From Omphalotus guepiniiformis (lineage: Eukaryota; Basidiomycota; Agaricomycetes; Agaricales; Omphalotaceae): a stretch of DNA of 64,000 nucleotides. Location of the stretch: assembly GCA_028554645.1 (NCBI GenBank), contig JAQOOI010000049.1, positions 62,001 through 126,000 of the forward strand, in the 5' to 3' direction. This document shows positions 1 through 10,300 of this stretch, piece after piece (the stretch's first letter is position 1; every line of letters starts with the position of its first letter). The position numbers were made by a program, and so were the translations under genes. The notes under the pieces were generated by a model. The model had not been told where the DNA came from. It worked only from the letters and a program-made list of their open reading frames with translations, and did no database searches.

Positions 1-759
1 GTTATTAGAGGGTGGGTCTGACTGTTAAGCCCGTGCGGACTAGAGACGGTAAGAGAACGAGGACCTCCGAGGAGGTCCGAGAAAAGAAGTGCGATAGGAT
101 AAGACAAGATAAGCCCGAGCTCTGAATTGCTCCGGCAACAAGACTTCACCCGGTAGGCAGTATTATTTTGATACTGCCCCCCGTGCTGCACCCAGATTGG
201 AAGTCCGAGAAGAGATATAAGAGTTTAGACGAGAAGTCCAAGATAGTAGTCCAGAGACTAAATTGATTTTAAAACTAAAGTATATACAGTACAAACGTGA
301 AGTATTTATATGAGTATTCTACCGGAGATACTCGGAGTAATAAAACAATAGTGTGAGAAAGAATGAAACTAAAGAACAATAAGGACATGGAACATCAGAG
401 ATGTTCGGATGTCTGGAGTAGAAAAGAATAATAAGAACGAATAGGAAAGCGTGAATTTGTAAAGCGAACCATATGGAAAGATTGAATAGATGTCAGTAAG
501 TAGGAATCAAAGAAATTCTAGAAACCGGAGGTCTGACCCGAAGTTCCGGCGCATAGCCGTAACAGTATCTCCCTCTTAAGGTTCTTGCCCTCAAGAACCC
601 TAAGTCCCAAGTCCAACCCTGCCCCTCGGAGTGAGATGTGTCCGAATTTTCAACATCGACCAAATCCTGCCAAACAATGGATTGATATAAAAGCCTAGCC
701 TGCAAACCTCTAAGTTCCCCCAACCCCGCGCTCTCAACCCTGTAACTTCAACACAAAAG
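1..759 (+). other. possible LTR/promoter region of an unidentified retroelement
   Basis: No protein gene is supported here. The first bases hold a purine-rich run (AGAGGGTGGG) followed a few bases later by TGTTAAGCCCG, an arrangement that would fit a polypurine tract followed by an LTR start, but no second LTR copy is in the window to prove it. A TATA box (TATAAAAG, 686-693) stands about 70 bases upstream of the ATG at 760 and probably drives the following gene. The stretch could equally be an ordinary promoter region. Confidence 0.35.
686..693 (+). promoter_or_regulatory. TATA box upstream of zinc-cluster pseudogene
   Basis: TATAAAAG lies 67 bases before the ATG at 760, a normal spacing for a fungal RNA polymerase II promoter with a short leader. 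Confidence 0.5.
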
Positions 760-2004
760 ATGCCAGCGACTCAAGCCACCACCCCCACTTTCGAAACCGA
801 ATACCCCCTTCCGGCGCCATTCGGGCGTCCAGAGCTGTCCGCGGATGTCCGATAATCATTGTCCTTTTAGTTGAACAGGAAGAAGATAGGGAGTGGGCCG
901 AGTATGACAAGGCGAAGAATGAGTGGACGGAGGAAGTCCAGAGGATACAGGAGTGGCGTCAGGAGGCGCAAGAGAAGTGGAGGGCGGAGGAGCGAGAGCG
1001 AAGGAGGAAAGAGGTTGAGGAGGCGAAGAGAATTTTGGAGGAGGAGAACCGGAGGGCCGAGGAGGAGAGCGAGGCAGAGGAGGAAAAGAAGGCCAGGAGG
1101 GCGATCGAAAAGGCTGAGGAAGCAAGGAGGAGGAAGGAGAAGAGAGAAGGGAAGAGGAAGGCACAAGAGGAACCGGAGGCCGGTGGGTCCCCTAAGAAGA
1201 GGAGAAAAAACACAGTGATTTCAGCGGTAAGTAAACGAAAACCAGTATTGGAATTGATTTATAACAAAATGTTAGTCTATTGTCATTTCAGATGAAGAAG
1301 AAGAAGAAGAAGAAAACGGAGCTCCTCACTCCCGACTCGCCTGCCTGCAGTGCCAGGCCAGACGGTACCAGTGTTCCGGGCGCCCTTGGAACACCAAATC
1401 CACTTCCTGCGACGAATGCAGGAAACAAAAGTCAAGATGCTCGTTTTCGGAGCACCACCACCACTTCTTTTCCTTTGGCTTCCCTCGAGCTGCTTATGCA
1501 GCAAAATCAAGAAATCCTGTCCAGGTTAGCTAGGTTGGAGAAGAAGGTCGGGGAACGAGCAGGAGAGCCGCGGAGCTCTCTGAATTGGACTTGGTCAACC
1601 GGCGGAATGACGATGTTGACGCTGCCGTATACTCAACTAGAGAAGAGGTCTCTAGTTGGGGTGTCTTCTTGGTGGAGCGAACCCGCGATTGGGCCCTTGC
1701 CTTGGGAATGGCAATGGGTGCTACAACTCCTATTCAGGGGTCGTACATCATGAACCAGGCGATAATCAACGCCTCGATCCGGCTCGCCGAGATGGGCCGA
1801 GAGCTACACTTTGCTTGGGAGCGCAACCAAGCAGAGCGATCAGATGCCCGTCTGGAGGTCCGAGAACCGACCCTCCCGAGTGTAATGAACAGTAGGATGG
1901 TTCAGGGAGTACTGGGCGGGGAGGCTGCCCAGTTAACAGAATTTTTTGAACAAGTGGACGAGATCTGCACGGGCCGTCCAAGAGGTCCCGGCAGAGAGAA
2001 TTAG
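760..2004 (+). pseudogene. frameshifted coiled-coil / zinc-cluster protein gene
   Basis: The reading begins with MPATQATTP at 760 and continues, after a probable very short intron near 849, into a highly charged Glu/Arg/Lys coiled coil (about 870-1226) ending in a KKRRK nuclear-type signal. A good intron (GTAAGT at 1227, AG at 1290-1291) follows. Next comes a Cys-rich block with the spacing CxxC-x6-C ... CxxC-x6-C (CLQCQARRYQC, then CDECRKQKSRC), a leucine-rich coiled coil (LLMQQNQEILSRLARLEKKV) and a C-terminal part rich in Glu and Arg. These blocks lie in frames 1, 2 and 1, so at least two indels separate them and the gene is probably dead. The two-half Cys cluster recalls one exon of the antisense gene at 14083-16631. 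Function unknown; retroelement-associated zinc-cluster proteins are the nearest idea. Confidence 0.5.
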
Positions 2005-2039
2005 AACAGAAGAAGAGACGAATCCTCGCTATACCGCGG

Positions 2040-3846
2040 TGTCGCGACTAAAAGCGGTCTAGGCTTGAAATCATGCAGATTGAGAAAGATTTTGGTTGTT
2101 CAAACATTGGAAACTGAACAATGAGGACTAGAGCTCACCCAGACTGCTAGTTGAAACATGAGAACACACTCAGTTACTCAAGCCTGAGTGTAGAGTTAGC
2201 TACAGTACATGATATGGTACTTAGCAACTGTGACCAATGGGATCATGGAGAGAGATACTAGTTTTGCCTCTCACTTTGTATTGGAGTACCAATGTTCCAT
2301 GCTAAGTTGAGTTGGTTAGACCCACCCTCTAAAGACTAGAAACTCTCATGAGTGTTGTTTGATTGTAATCCAAGGGAATGATAGAAGTTACAATTCAATC
2401 TGAGAAACATCTAAGTCCACGGGACTACCTAACTCCAGCTGGTCTTGCTAACTCAGGTTGGCTGTAAAGACTGAATGCTGAGAGTGCAGACAATCTTGTA
2501 TTGTTCTGACCAGAGAAATATGTTGTACATTTGGTACTATGTTTAGGATGGTGTTACTACTTGTGAACCACCTTTTGTCTGTTGGCTAAAGAGGAAAAAA
2601 ATCCTCTAAGTCATTTCTGAGGAATGGAGTTAGATACTCAAGCTATCCTACCATGGAGCTAGATGTTGATTCTGGAGTATCCCTCTGAAATGTAGCATCT
2701 AACTGAGTGATACCCTGAACCCGGACACCCAAATAGGGAAGAAGAAACGATTATTGGGACATAAAACTGCCCATAGCTTGTTGCTAGAACCAGCTAAAAG
2801 GAGAAGTACCTCCTGGAGACAAATCAGATGCAAGATCTGGTCAGATAGACACATGTGCCACTGTACAGCTTGTGGATGATAGTAACAACGGAGTAGGGTC
2901 TAGATGACCTCTGAAACGAAGAAATAACCACTGGATCTGCTAGGAACCTCACCAGCAGCCCCCAGTTAGGAAATCCAAAAGAGTTGCAAATTTCAAAATC
3001 ATAAAAGATGTTGTCATATGGCACCATTCTGGACTGATATTGCGTGCTGTACACCCTGGTTAGATACCCTGGACTTGATTGCCAAGCCACTATATGGACA
3101 AAGCGATTTTTATAACAATTTTTATACCCAAGATACCTATACATGACAGTATCTAACTGAAAAATACCTACAAAAATACCTAAAAAGACACCAATCCCTG
3201 CTCAATTAGTCTTTCTATTATCTATTCTATTTACTCTGCTCAGATTCCCTTACATTTTCGAGATTTACTATATTTATTTCCTGACCTGTATATAAGAACT
3301 ACCTACTTGTAGATATTTTTCCTTAAGTTAGGACTGCCTAGGCTCACTACCAAAGCAGAACTTCTTCTAGACGAAAATTGCCTGGCTCTTAGGAGTTCAG
3401 TTATAGAGAAATATACCAGTTGTGCAAACTTCTGTAAAGTCCCTTGTGGCAAACCTTGAGAGAGATACTGAAACTGTTGCTGTCCCTGCTGTTCTGTCTG
3501 TGCTGTTCTGCCTGCTGAAACTGTTGCTGCTACTGTTCTGATTGATACTGTCACTGTTTGGACCATTGGATCGAGTTGCCCACTCTGATTATTGCCCTGA
3601 ACCATCCCCTGAACCCCTGAGAAACTAGTTGCCTTCTGTCTTGAACCTGTGTTTTTGAGTTGCCCCTGTCACTTATACCCTGTTCAGAGCGGACTGCAGA
3701 CACTTGCTAGCTCAGTATTGAGTTCGATTGTCGAGTTTAACTGTGCGGAACCTTTGCCAACGCCAGCCACACCTCCACAAACCCCCCTAGAATTGAGTTA
3801 GAGGTTGTTTCTTGAGACTCCCTCTCAGTCAAATTCGTGCACATTA
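2040..3846 (+). repeat. 5' LTR of element 1
   Basis: This 1807 bp direct repeat is shared with 16932-18734, 21696-23499 and 33283-35086. It starts TGTCGCGACTAAAAG and ends GCACATTA. A TATA box at 3289-3296 puts the transcription start near 3320, giving a long U3 of about 1.28 kb and an R-U5 of about 0.5 kb. A Gln/Thr-rich open frame of about 100-122 codons on the minus strand of the R-U5 part occurs in every LTR copy; it is probably a by-product of base composition. Confidence 0.95.
3289..3296 (+). promoter_or_regulatory. TATA box in 5' LTR of element 1
   Basis: TATATAAG near the last third of the LTR; the same sequence is present in all four LTR copies. It would start the genomic/gag-pol transcript. 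Confidence 0.6.
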
Positions 3847-3848
3847 TC

Positions 3849-3865
3849 TGGAGCCCACCGCGAGG
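3849..3865 (+). other. putative tRNA primer binding site, element 1
   Basis: TGGAGCCCACCGCGAGG begins two bases after the LTR end, the standard place for a minus-strand primer site, and its first bases TGG complement a tRNA CCA end. I could not assign the tRNA. The block is identical in element 2. Confidence 0.6.
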
Positions 3866-3989
3866 GGTGGCTTTAGACTTGATATTTGAACCCTTCTGTG
3901 CTATTTGCACGCGTCTGGAACCTATCTGGACTATTCCCCTGCTTGAACTTTGTTCTGTTCTGCAGTTAGCAACTACATCTTTATAGAAG

Positions 3990-5939
3990 TTGTTGCAAGA
4001 AAAACATAGCTATATACTTCGAGTTTGCTTTGTCAAAATTAGCAGCTCAAGGAAAAGCACCCACCCTAGACAAACTAGAAATTCTGTGAGAGCTGGAACA
4101 GAAGAATTACCTCTGAACCAGTTACCCAGAAGGAAAAGTTCAAAAGGAAAGGAGAAAGAAGTGTCACCTGAACCTGAATCTAGTCCACTTTCGTCTCTAT
4201 CATCCCTTAGTCCTATTCCTGAAAGGAATCTTCCAGAGTTTGCTGAACTTTCAGCTAGATACAAGAAAAATAAGAGGAAATTTCTTAATAGTCCTCAATT
4301 CTTTTCCTTGACTCATAAGAGAATACCTGTGAGGATTGTAAAAGATAAAAGAAACAACATGTCTACCACTGGTGAACAAGCTAATCCTGGAGAAGGTACT
4401 CAAGGGCAAGGTCCCACCGAGAATCTAACTCCACGGAGCGAGATACTATCTTTGGGAATTGCACCTGATATTCAGATACCTGCCCCAGCAATCCTAGAGT
4501 TGCAAAATGAGAAATTACCAAAAGTTTCGAAGCATGCACCCATATTTGACAAGAGACATCCATCTGAATTAGTTGCATGGTTGGCAGAGTTAGAGAATAT
4601 CTTTGTCTCCACTGGAACTAAGACTGATGCTGCAAAGGTCATGTTGGCTCTCAGATATATGGAGTTCCATACTAAAGCAGAGTTTCAACGGCTTGAAGCA
4701 GTCAGAAATTTAGATTGGCTTGCATTTAAGGAAGCTTTGATGAAGAACTTTCCTGAATCTGCAGACAGAGGTCTGGGATCAAGACAAAAGCTTTATGCTA
4801 TTGTAGAAGAATATAAACTCATTGTGCTTGGTGCTATTCAGAAACTGATGGCATTTAAGAGAGAGTATGAGATTGAATATGAGAAACTGTCCTCTGGTGC
4901 TACACCTGTAGTATCTAACTCAGAAGCTGTTGCTGGTTTCTTGAGTGCATTGGATGAACCTTTCAGAAGAAAGCTTCTGGATCGTCTGGAAAACAAAGTA
5001 ATCAATGGCCACATACATGTTCAGAGAGAAGATGATCCTTTTACTCTGAAAGATGTTATGTCTGAGGCTGAGAAACTCTGTTCTGTAAAAAGAGCAGGTG
5101 GTTATAACTTTGGTTTATTCATGAATGGTCCTAGCATAGCTGAGGGTTACTCCAGAGCGCTTCCAACACCTGAACAGAGTGCTACTAGGAAATTGTATGA
5201 TCCATACCAAGTAGCAACTACTGTGAAGGCAGAACCAGACCAATGGGCAATGAAGTTGTCTGCTACAGTGGATAGTCACCAGAATCAGTTTAATCAGATC
5301 AGACAAGCTCAGGAATCGAATTTGGCAGCTCTTGCAAAGCTCTCAGAGACAGTTGCTAACTTGGCAAAAATGACCCAAGTAACATCTAGCTCCATGAGAA
5401 TGAACATGAATGCTCCAATTCAAAATTCTGGGTCTGGGATGAATTCTAATGGACACAATGGTGCTCCTAGGTCGTCTCAGGTCTCTTCTGTTCATAACAA
5501 TTCTCACTCTGACTCTAATTGCTACATGTGTGATGAACCTGGACATAGATCTGTGGACTGTCCCCATCAACTTAGATTTATCAGGTTGGGGTGGATGACC
5601 AAAAACAGTGCTGGTAAATGGGCATTAAAAGATGGAGTGTATTGGCCAAGAGCTGATCCTTCAGATACTCGGTCTAAGAAAGATAAGATTGAGGAAATTG
5701 CCAGAAGACATGGTTGGGACCAATCTCCCACTCATGTTGACCAGAATCTGTATGCCTTTGAAGAAGAGGATACTGCTGTAATGGCAGGCCCTTCTCAAAA
5801 CAGTTCACTAGATGCTATAAACAGTCTTGTTGCGCAGTTCAGTCATGTTTGTACTACACTACAGAATTTAGCTCCAGTTGCTAACTCGGAGAAAAAGCAG
5901 ATTCTGAAGAGAGATAGTACCTCTGAGTCGAAAAACTAG
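3990..5939 (+). CDS. gag: Gag polyprotein, element 1
   Basis: Open frame of 649 codons encoding the structural Gag of a Gypsy element, which would form the cytoplasmic particle that packages the RNA. The C-terminal region has one CCHC zinc knuckle, CYMCDEPGHRSVDC (residues about 511-524), preceded by a capsid-like helical region (about 180-370). The first ATG is at 4359; the frame is open for another 123 codons upstream and starts only with TTG TTG at 3990. Within that extension the changes from element 2 that I saw are silent, so it may be translated from a non-AUG or spliced start. The frame ends TCG AAA AAC TAG, eight bases before the protease ATG. The protein differs from element 2 by one residue that I could see (Asp/Gly near residue 576). 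Confidence 0.88.
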   Translation: MLQEKHSYILRVCFVKISSSRKSTHPRQTRNSVRAGTEELPLNQLPRRKSSKGKEKEVSPEPESSPLSSLSSLSPIPERNLPEFAELSARYKKNKRKFLNSPQFFSLTHKRIPVRIVKDKRNNMSTTGEQANPGEGTQGQGPTENLTPRSEILSLGIAPDIQIPAPAILELQNEKLPKVSKHAPIFDKRHPSELVAWLAELENIFVSTGTKTDAAKVMLALRYMEFHTKAEFQRLEAVRNLDWLAFKEALMKNFPESADRGLGSRQKLYAIVEEYKLIVLGAIQKLMAFKREYEIEYEKLSSGATPVVSNSEAVAGFLSALDEPFRRKLLDRLENKVINGHIHVQREDDPFTLKDVMSEAEKLCSVKRAGGYNFGLFMNGPSIAEGYSRALPTPEQSATRKLYDPYQVATTVKAEPDQWAMKLSATVDSHQNQFNQIRQAQESNLAALAKLSETVANLAKMTQVTSSSMRMNMNAPIQNSGSGMNSNGHNGAPRSSQVSSVHNNSHSDSNCYMCDEPGHRSVDCPHQLRFIRLGWMTKNSAGKWALKDGVYWPRADPSDTRSKKDKIEEIARRHGWDQSPTHVDQNLYAFEEEDTAVMAGPSQNSSLDAINSLVAQFSHVCTTLQNLAPVANSEKKQILKRDSTSESKN

Positions 5940-5947
5940 AGGTTCCA

Positions 5948-7348
5948 ATGAAGGAGTTTGGTGTAGAAGATGTATTTTCACAACATCCTTCTCACAGAGC
6001 AAGTCAAACTCCTGAGGATTTTAATCTTGCAAAGAGAAAGAAAATGGAAGTCTTGTTACCCACCTTGAAACCATCTGAAAAGGAGAAATACAGACCCCCT
6101 GCCATGAGAAAAGAACAAGTTCGTTTTGAGCTACCTGTTGAATCTGACACTGAGGAGCCTGAGTCTCCCTCTGACATGGAGTTCGATACTGCACGGAGAG
6201 TATCTAACCGACCATTTGACAATGTAAAGGCAATTGATAGGCCACCTATACCAAAGGGAGCGCCTGTAGGGAGCCAACACAAGTCAAGGGAAGGTGATAT
6301 TACTCAGTCTAGAACTAGAGAAGGAATGAATAGTGACACAAAGAATGCTATTGTTTATACAAAGCCTTTGCGCAAATCTGAGCCTGATTTCAAGCTTAGA
6401 AACTCATTGTTCAAACCTGGTCTTGCTGAAGAAATAGCAGACAAAATCTTTAGGTCTGAGATAGATATTAGTAGTGGTGATCTCATTGCTATATCTCCTG
6501 CACTACAGAAAATCATGCAGAGAAAGTTGAAGAACAGTAGAGTGTATAAACGGCCTATAAAGGCATTTGTTCAAGAGGTTAGGGATGAAGATGATCCTGA
6601 GTATGGTACTCAACTTGAGGAAGATGTTACTCTGTCTAAGGCAACCTATATGGTTAATGTTGATGATATGGCCTATGAGAAGGAAGATGTGTTTATTATC
6701 TTAGATGAAGACACAGATGACCTTAAGAAAGGTTCAGTGGTTCACAAGGATGTTGTGGATCAATATCAACGAGATATTCCTTCAGAAGAAAGGGATAAGA
6801 TCATTATAGTAGCCAGTCAGACTGACAGTCTAAAGGCAATCTATCCAAAGATAAACTACTCTGACCAGCAAATTGAGACAGTCATTGACAGTGGCTCTCA
6901 AATTGTATCAATGGACACTAGAGTTGCAATTGGTTTAGGCCTGAGATGGGACCCTGCTACAGTAATCCATATGCAAAGTGCAAATGGGCAACTACAAGCA
7001 ACAAGGGGACTAGCTAGGAATGTACCATTTACCTTTGGGGAGATTACAATCTATATGCAGATACATGTAATAGATAAAGTGCCTTATGATGTTCTCTTGG
7101 GGAGACCATTTGATGTGTTGACAAGCAGTGTAATTAGGAACTTTGAGACTGGAGAGCAAGAAATCACTATCACAGATCCAAACAGCGGAATGAAGTGTAC
7201 AATGGGCACATATGATAGAGGTCATGGAGTAAAGGTCAAACCTGTACCCGGTGAACCGAAACTTGTCCCAGAAACACAAAAATCTTCGAGTATCCCACTC
7301 AAGCCTGAGGGGGAGACTCAAAATTTTCATCGGACCTTAATGAACTGA
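5948..7348 (+). CDS. aspartic protease ORF, element 1
   Basis: Open frame of 466 codons in the -1 frame relative to gag. Its C-terminal third is a retropepsin-like aspartic protease: active-site motif IDSGSQIVSMD (Asp about residue 314), then a hydrophobic strand region and VPYDVLLGRPF, matching the ILGRD/LLGRP region of retroviral-type proteases. The N-terminal 280 residues are charged and unrecognised. It would cleave Gag and Pol inside the particle. The ATG lies eight bases after the gag stop, so expression may be by re-initiation or by a -1 shift at the gag end. The frame itself ends by overlapping pol, with a -1 slippery heptamer at 7321-7327. Confidence 0.85.
   Translation: MKEFGVEDVFSQHPSHRASQTPEDFNLAKRKKMEVLLPTLKPSEKEKYRPPAMRKEQVRFELPVESDTEEPESPSDMEFDTARRVSNRPFDNVKAIDRPPIPKGAPVGSQHKSREGDITQSRTREGMNSDTKNAIVYTKPLRKSEPDFKLRNSLFKPGLAEEIADKIFRSEIDISSGDLIAISPALQKIMQRKLKNSRVYKRPIKAFVQEVRDEDDPEYGTQLEEDVTLSKATYMVNVDDMAYEKEDVFIILDEDTDDLKKGSVVHKDVVDQYQRDIPSEERDKIIIVASQTDSLKAIYPKINYSDQQIETVIDSGSQIVSMDTRVAIGLGLRWDPATVIHMQSANGQLQATRGLARNVPFTFGEITIYMQIHVIDKVPYDVLLGRPFDVLTSSVIRNFETGEQEITITDPNSGMKCTMGTYDRGHGVKVKPVPGEPKLVPETQKSSSIPLKPEGETQNFHRTLMN
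7321..7327 (+). promoter_or_regulatory. -1 ribosomal frameshift heptamer, protease to pol (element 1)
   Basis: AAATTTT read in the protease frame as A AAT TTT, which fits the X XXY YYZ slippery rule. Slipping back one base here leads into the pol frame, open from this point, while the protease frame stops at 7346-7348. The overlap is only about 35 nt and contains this site. It is conserved at 26974-26980. Confidence 0.7.
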
Positions 7349-10300
7349 TAGAAGATCAGGGAGAGGTTGCTGTTTGTATTGAGATAGATGATGATGGAAA
7401 TGCTACCATTGCTGGATTTAAGCTGCCAGATGCGAAATTGTTCTCAGAACCTGAAAAGGCTGAAGCATTTGTGTTTGCAGCAGAATCCACCATAAGAGAA
7501 AAAGATAAAGGTGCTGCAGATACGGTTAGATCATATCTAAATCATTCTGTAGACTCTGAAAAGAAGCAGGTGTACTGTACCTGGCGTGAAAATCAAACTT
7601 TGAATGAAAATCTGGAGTTAGATACTCCACCAGCGCCTGTATACAATGAGGAACCAGTATCTAAGCGTCAACAAAAGAGGATTGATAAGTGTAAATCTGT
7701 TAAAGAAAAGCACAAACAATCGCCTTTTAGACCTAGATGGAGCAGAGATGCTAATGGAAACAAGTTTGCTGAGTTAGTAACTGTATTGGCTTCAAGAAAG
7801 TACAAACCAGTTGCTGTAAAAGTTAAACCTGTTAAAGCTACATTGCCTGCAGAGTTCCGAATTGAGAGAAAAATCCTAGGAAATCCGTTAAAGGATATGC
7901 CTGAGCTACCTACTCATCCACCAGAGTTTACTCCTGGGGAGAGGTATACTCAAGAAAGAAAAGAAATTATAGACAAGAATCATAATGAAGGTTTCTTATG
8001 GCCTGAAGAAATGAAGCTTGTACATCATCTCATGAAAGTCCAAGAGAAATCATTTGCATGGGAAGCATCTGAAGGTGGAACTTTTAATACAGAATTCTTT
8101 CCTCCAGTGAAGTTTCCAGTATTGCCTCACACACCTTGGGTGGAAAGGAATATTCCTATACCTCCAGGGATCTATGATCAAGTGTGTAAGATGATCAAGG
8201 ACAAGATAGATGCTGGTGTCTATGAGCCTTCTAGTTCATCCTATAGATCTAAATGGTTCTGTGTCTTAAAGAAAGATGGAAAAAGCTTAAGATTGGTACA
8301 CAGTTTGGAACCACTCAATAAAGTGACTATCCAACATTCAGGAATTCCTCCTGCAACTGCAGATATAGCTAGAAGCTTTTCTGGAAGAGCATGTTTGGGA
8401 TTGCTGGATATCTTTGTTGGCTATGATGAGAGACTGGTTGATGAAAGTTCAAGAGACCTTACAACCTTCCAGACACCTTTTGGCCCACATAGATTAGTGA
8501 AGTTACCTATGGGTTGGACAAACTCTGTTCCTATCTATCATGATGATGTTACATATATCTTCAGAGATGAAATTCCACATGTAACTAAACCTTACATTGA
8601 TGATGTACCGGTAAAAGGTCCAGCTACTCGTTATGAAACTCCAGATGGAGGATATGAGACTATACCTGAGAATTCTGGCATCAGAAGGTTTGTGTGGGAG
8701 CATCTACAGAATATGAACAGAATTGTACAGAGAATGAAACATGCTGGTGGTACCTTTGCTGGTACCAAAGCTTTTATCTGTGTAGCTGAAGGTGATGTTG
8801 TTGGACATCATGTCAGTTATGAAGGAGAAAAACCAGTTGAACGGCTAGCTGAGGTTGTTCTGACTTGTGATGCATCAAAATGGTCTGAAAAGAAAGATAT
8901 CCGGTCATTTTTGGGCACTGCTGGTCAGATGAGAATGTTCATAAAGGATTATGCTAAGAAAGCTAGACCTTTAACAATCTTAACTGGAGATGTACCGTTT
9001 CAAATGGGTCCTGCAGAGTTAGAAGCTGTAGAAATGATTAAAGATGGGATTAGGAATGCTCCAGCACTCCGTCCTATTGACTATGATTTAAGTTCTGGAA
9101 TCACCCTTTCAGTAGATACTTCATGGATGGCAGTTGGTTTTCAATTGTACCAAACAGATCCTCTGGATCCTAAGAAGAAATACTACAATTGGATGGGTTC
9201 TATTACTTTAAATGAGAGAGAAGCAAGGTTTTCCCAACCAAAGAGAGAACTTTATGGCTTGATGTTGGCCTTACAACAAACATACTACCAGACATATGGA
9301 TGTAGGGAACTTACTGTGGAAACAGATGCAAGCTACATTAAAGGCATGCTTGACAAACCCAGTAGTGGTCCCAATGCAACTATAAACAGGTGGATTGAAG
9401 AAATAAGGAAGTTTCACTTCACCTTAGTACACATCAAAGATACTGAACACAAAGGACCTGATGGTTTATCAAGACCCCCTAGGGGCACCATACCAACTGA
9501 AAGAGCTGCGTCTAGAGATCCTGATTCATTTATTGATGAAGATGACGGTCTGCCTGTTAGAATAGCGGGTTCAACGGCGCTACTCGGGATTTAAGCAGAA
9601 GACCCTGGCAAACGCGCAGGGAATTATATTCGCATTTCTAGCTACATATATAATGATTACATACAAAGCAAGAATGAATAAAGCAAAGATAAGGCCGAAA
9701 GGAAAGATAAAGCAGGTAAACGGGAATATCCGTGAGCGTGAAGATGCCCAGGTGAGCACATCGACTTGATATCCCAATACTGCCAGTGAAATTCAGGATG
9801 GGAGATGGTGAAACTGAGTCACCCTTTGAGTTTGAGTCCTTTAAAGATGAAATAGATACTAGAGGAGGTTACTTGCAGGATGTTGCTAAGTCAATTGATG
9901 ACTTTGAAGACGATTTGCAAGAAGCCATTGAAGAAGAACACCATCTGAATTCCATTAGAGCGTTGTTGCTAACTCAATATCCAGTATCTAACTCGGTGTT
10001 GCAGTTTGCTCAAACTCTTGTTGTGCCTGAAGGAGGTACTGAATGGACACATGAACACCCTTACCGGGAAGATCATAGATCTGCATCTACAAAGGAGCTG
10101 GATGATCAACTTGATTTAATTAGAGACTGGTATCTGCATGGAAATCAGTATCTAACTCAATTGAGTGGGACACTCCAGAAAAAGTTCTTATCCAGCGCTG
10201 TAAAGTTCTTTGTAGACAGAGATGGTCGTCTCTATAGGAGAAATGATGATACAGGAGGCCAGCATAGACTGGTGGTGCCTAAAGAGAAAAGGATGTACAT

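Noticed and set aside
871..1218. Arg-rich alternative frame over the coiled-coil region
   Set aside because: A shadow of the purine-rich coding strand; the Glu-rich frame fits the start, intron and downstream parts better.
2824..3144. 106-codon minus-strand frame in each LTR (starts MYRYLGYK)
   Set aside because: Present in all LTR copies simply through LTR identity; no domain, and small changes between copies are not clearly silent.
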